NCBI GenBank assembly: GCA_021825925.1 | Contig: JAKAFP010000001.1 | Location: forward strand, 186,001 to 250,000 | Length of the DNA: 64,000 nt | From: Chloroflexota bacterium | GTDB taxonomy: Bacteria > Chloroflexota > Anaerolineae > Anaerolineales > Anaerolineaceae | Direction of reading: 5' to 3' | Shown: positions 61,483-64,000 of the stretch, one piece after another | Layout of the letters: each line of letters starts with the position of its first letter | Position numbering within the stretch: the stretch's first letter is position 1 | The notes under the pieces: generated by a model | Seen by the model: the letters and a program-made list of their open reading frames with translations, nothing else | Told to the model about the DNA's origin: nothing | Databases searched by the model: none | Program-made: the position numbers and the translations under genes

Positions 61483-61520
61483 AAAATGCTCATCTTGATT
61501 TCATAAGGTGAGCATTTTTT
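61483..61520 (-). terminator. Terminator of the LacI-type regulator gene
   Basis: AAAATGCTCA (61483-61492) pairs with TGAGCATTTT (61509-61518), with TTTTTA on the leftward side. The regulator therefore has its own transcript, separate from the GH94 genes. Confidence 0.82.
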
Positions 61521-61533
61521 GGATTTGAGAAGC

Positions 61534-62562
61534 CTAAGCGTTTTGATGTAATTTGGCGCCGCAGGAATCCCTGACAATTAACTCCGTTTCAAGTATATAT
61601 TTTCGAGGAGGCTGCGTACCGTTTTCGATCAGGTCAATCAGCAGTTCGACGCCTTTTGTCCCGATTTGTGGAATGGGCTGCCTGACTGTTGTCAAGCGGG
61701 TTTTGGTTAATGCAGCCAAGGGAATGTCATCAAACCCTACCAACGCAATGTCTTCAGGTACATGCAAACCTGAATCCTGAAGTGCGCGGATGGCACCTGA
61801 AGCCATCAAGTCAGAAGCAATAAAGACGGCATCTGGTTTATGCGGCAGCAGGTTGATCATGGCTTCGTAACCGCTGGTCTCTGAAAACTCGCCTTTGGCG
61901 ATCAATGAAGGGTTGATGCCATAACCGGCTTCGGTCAGGGCTTTTGTATAGCCTTCAATTCTATCGAGAGTTACGGTGCTGCCATGCGAACCGGTGATGG
62001 TGGCAATACGTTGGTAACCCAGATCAATCAAATGTTTGGTGGCCACGTAGGCTGCCTTGACATTATCCACATCCACGTAACTGATGCCTTCATCTTTGAA
62101 TGGACGTCCGAGAATCACACATGGAATTCTGGAGGAGGTCAGGCGTTCCATCAGTGGATCATCCGCTCGACCGGATTGAACGAGGATGCCATCCAGCATT
62201 CCACTGCGTGAAATGCGCGGCATGATCTTGTCTTCATCTTCTTTATTGGTGACCAGAAAAAGCGAAAGAGAGAGGTCATTGGTGTTGCATCCCAAGGCGA
62301 TACCCTGGGTCAGTTGTGGAAAGAAGGGATCAGTAAAAAAGGAACTGACACTGCGTGGTAAAACAAGACCGATCACCCTCGTGCGTTGGGAGGCAAGGGA
62401 TCTTGCAGCTGCGTTTGGATGGAACCCGGTGATCCGAATGGCTTCTTCCACTTGTTGGCGTACTTCAGGGCTAACGTTGGGTGAGCCATTCACAACCCGT
62501 GAAACCGTCGAGCGTGAAACCCCCACCTGTTTAGCAATATCTTCAAGGGTTAATTCAGCCAT
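61534..62562 (-). CDS. LacI-family regulator of beta-glucoside genes (CelR-like)
   Basis: 342 residues. LTLEDIAKQVGVSRSTVSRVVNGSPNVS is the LacI helix-turn-helix and NAAARSLASQRT the hinge helix, followed by a periplasmic-binding-like sugar domain (about 60-335). GGAG lies before the ATG. Its promoter holds a site that differs by one base from the CelR box TGGGAGCGCTCCCA of actinobacteria. It sits directly upstream of GH94-GH94-GH1 and is the likely cellobiose-responsive repressor. Whether it also controls the sugar genes is open, as no further box was seen. Confidence 0.88.
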   Translation of the reverse strand: MAELTLEDIAKQVGVSRSTVSRVVNGSPNVSPEVRQQVEEAIRITGFHPNAAARSLASQRTRVIGLVLPRSVSSFFTDPFFPQLTQGIALGCNTNDLSLSLFLVTNKEDEDKIMPRISRSGMLDGILVQSGRADDPLMERLTSSRIPCVILGRPFKDEGISYVDVDNVKAAYVATKHLIDLGYQRIATITGSHGSTVTLDRIEGYTKALTEAGYGINPSLIAKGEFSETSGYEAMINLLPHKPDAVFIASDLMASGAIRALQDSGLHVPEDIALVGFDDIPLAALTKTRLTTVRQPIPQIGTKGVELLIDLIENGTQPPRKYILETELIVRDSCGAKLHQNA

Positions 62563-62606
62563 CCCTATACTCCAAACAAAAAATTGCGAGCAGAATAATT
62601 ACAGAT

Positions 62607-62660
62607 TGAGAGCGCTCCCAAGAATGCCTTCATTATAAGGATATTTTTCCTCATTGTCAA
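62607..62660 (-). promoter_or_regulatory. Consensus promoter with CelR-like operator
   Basis: On the minus strand, TTGACA (62660-62655) and TATAAT (62637-62632) are exactly 17 bp apart, full matches. TGAGAGCGCTCCCA (62607-62620) starts about 5 bp after the expected transcription start. LacI-type repressors act from such sites; this suggests autorepression. Confidence 0.75.
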
Positions 62661-62862
62661 CAGGCAATTGTCAGACCATGGTGCTATGATTTTTTGACGA
62701 TGATCAAGTTTGGCTTTCAATACACAAAATCCTTCTTTCCATTCAGTTTTGTATCCTTAATAATGAAATCTTCCCCGAATAAATGGGTGTTATGGCAATG
62801 TTATAATTAAAAAACTCGATTTATGTTTTAAATTGTAACCATCTTTGAATTATTGGGCGATT

Positions 62863-64000
62863 ATGAAAAAATATCCCCACCTTTTTTATGTATTTGCAGT
62901 CGTGGTCATGCTGGGTTTGGGTTTTGGGCTAAGGTTATATGCTGCTAATCGGCTCGCTGTTGACCACGATGAAACCACTTACTTAATTGCATCAAACACT
63001 TATGCTAATTATATTCGAAATGGTCAATATAGTTGGCTGGCCTGGGAAAAATGGAATTATGAACATCCTTCGCTTAATAAGATCATTTTCGGAGTCGCAT
63101 TACTCACCCAGGAACCCCTAGAAAAAGTACAACAATCTGACTTAATAGATGGTGGCCCAATTAAACAACAACAGGCTGTCGAATATGCCATGACAGCCAG
63201 GACAGTATCAGTTATTTTTGGCAGTCTGGCTGTTCTCTTGTTATCCCTCCTGAATCCATTGGCGGGCTTATTCTTAGCTGTGAATACCTTGGCTATCAAA
63301 TACACCAGCGAAGTGTATCTCGAAGCGCTTCCCATGTTAGCCAGTTTATTGGCGGTGATGGCATATAGCCGATTTTTTCAATGCTATACAAATAAATCAC
63401 ATAATCCTGCAAAAGCTTGGAGATGGCTGGCTTTGTCTGCCATCAGTCTTGGTATTACTGCGGCTTCAAAGTATATCTATTGTGTTGCCGGCCTGGCAAT
63501 TGTTTTGCATTGGATCATTTCAATCCTTCAAAAAAAGATCCCTGTTCGAACCCTAATTGCCCTTTTGGTATGGGGCTTCTTTTCAATTTTAATATTTTTC
63601 CTTTTTGACCCCTATTTATGGGTGCACACCATTGAAAGGTTGCAGAAGACTCTGGCATATCATTTTCGATTTCAGGTTTCTCCGCATGTCATAAACGCTA
63701 ACTATCCTTTCTGGCAGCCGTTGGCTTGGCTGTTCAGCCCATTTTCTACCTATAGGCCGATTCACGATCCTTCCGCGGATGATGCCATGCTGTTCAGCAT
63801 TGATTCGATCATTTTTGTGCTGGCAATCATCGGACTTCCTCGAACATTTAAGCGGCATCAGATATTTTTCATTTGGTTGGTCATTGGTTTGGGAATGTTA
63901 TTGTTGTGGGGGGCGAAATGGTCACAATACCCACTGATTATTATGGCACCCTGGTGTTTTTCTGCCGCCCAGGGAGTCTTAACAATAGTGGACTTTTTCA
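62863..64000 (+). CDS. GT39-like membrane glycosyltransferase, N-terminal part (runs off right edge)
   Basis: From ATG 62863, 379 codons stay open to the window end. MKKYPHLFYVFAVVVMLGLG forms the first membrane helix, and RLAVDHDETTYLIA after it has the Asp-Glu motif of PMT/ArnT GT-C enzymes. YEHPSLNKIIFGVALL and the later helices (EVYLEALPMLASLLAVMAYS, FDPYLWVHT) agree. No ribosome site is strong; a TATAAT stands at 62802-62807. It is related in type to 25135-27249. The C-terminal domain lies beyond the window. Confidence 0.75.
   Translation, partial: MKKYPHLFYVFAVVVMLGLGFGLRLYAANRLAVDHDETTYLIASNTYANYIRNGQYSWLAWEKWNYEHPSLNKIIFGVALLTQEPLEKVQQSDLIDGGPIKQQQAVEYAMTARTVSVIFGSLAVLLLSLLNPLAGLFLAVNTLAIKYTSEVYLEALPMLASLLAVMAYSRFFQCYTNKSHNPAKAWRWLALSAISLGITAASKYIYCVAGLAIVLHWIISILQKKIPVRTLIALLVWGFFSILIFFLFDPYLWVHTIERLQKTLAYHFRFQVSPHVINANYPFWQPLAWLFSPFSTYRPIHDPSADDAMLFSIDSIIFVLAIIGLPRTFKRHQIFFIWLVIGLGMLLLWGAKWSQYPLIIMAPWCFSAAQGVLTIVDFF

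Overview
The window looks like a chromosomal piece of an anaerobic Chloroflexota bacterium, most likely Anaerolineae. This is inferred from gene content: a very large MalT-like STAND regulator ending in a BTAD domain, DUF5317/DUF5684-like small membrane proteins, GT39-like membrane glycosyltransferases, tandem GH94 phosphorylases, several molybdenum hydroxylase genes and a sugar-phosphate type bacterial microcompartment. No rRNA, tRNA, CRISPR array, phage or insertion sequence was seen.

Layout. 1-4.3 kb: the start of a molybdenum-hydroxylase FAD subunit running off the left edge, an intergenic region with two GntR/FadR-type operator matches, and a 1237-residue diguanylate cyclase with an extracytoplasmic ligand-binding domain. 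4.5-10 kb: a DegV protein and a phosphonate-type ABC transporter (phnD, phnC, two unusual phnE). 10-17 kb: small membrane proteins and the most intriguing unit, a STAND-TPR-BTAD regulator followed by a triple 12-bp direct repeat, a 39-residue secreted-peptide gene, a DUF5317-like protein, a nitrile-hydratase-leader-like small protein and a GAF-HD-GYP phosphodiesterase. 17-30 kb: flavin reductase, sortase-like protein, patatin, a FecCD-type ABC pair with a small NTPase, PadR, a DhaL-like repetitive protein, two methyltransferases, a GT39-like membrane protein, a GNAT and a YdcF-like protein.

29.5-35.8 kb is a compact microcompartment operon divergent from a GntR/UTRA regulator. It encodes an RpiB-like isomerase, DeoC, a CoA-acylating aldehyde dehydrogenase, one BMC-H, one BMC-T, three BMC-P and an unrecognised locus protein. 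Four of these proteins carry terminal amphipathic helices that look like encapsulation peptides. 35.9-39.8 kb holds an old-yellow-enzyme oxidoreductase, an orphan response regulator and small genes. 39.9-52 kb is a ten-gene minus-strand set: NCS2 permease, small membrane protein, CoxG-like protein, three-subunit molybdenum hydroxylase, two-domain cyclase-family hydrolase, DUF1116 and FdrA (relatives of the oxamate carbamoyltransferase subunits), plus an unplaced GNAT-like protein. I read this as uptake, hydroxylation, ring opening and carbamoyl recovery from an N-heterocycle, probably a nucleobase. With the DeoC/RpiB compartment next door, the region could be an island for dismantling (deoxy)nucleosides: sugar phosphate in the shell, base in the cytosol.

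52-64 kb: a membrane GGDEF-EAL protein, then beta-glucoside use (GH1, two GH94 phosphorylases, and a LacI regulator whose promoter carries a CelR-like operator), and the start of another GT39-like protein at the right edge. Three c-di-GMP enzymes in 64 kb point to heavy second-messenger use. All functional statements rest on reading motifs by eye; no searches were run.
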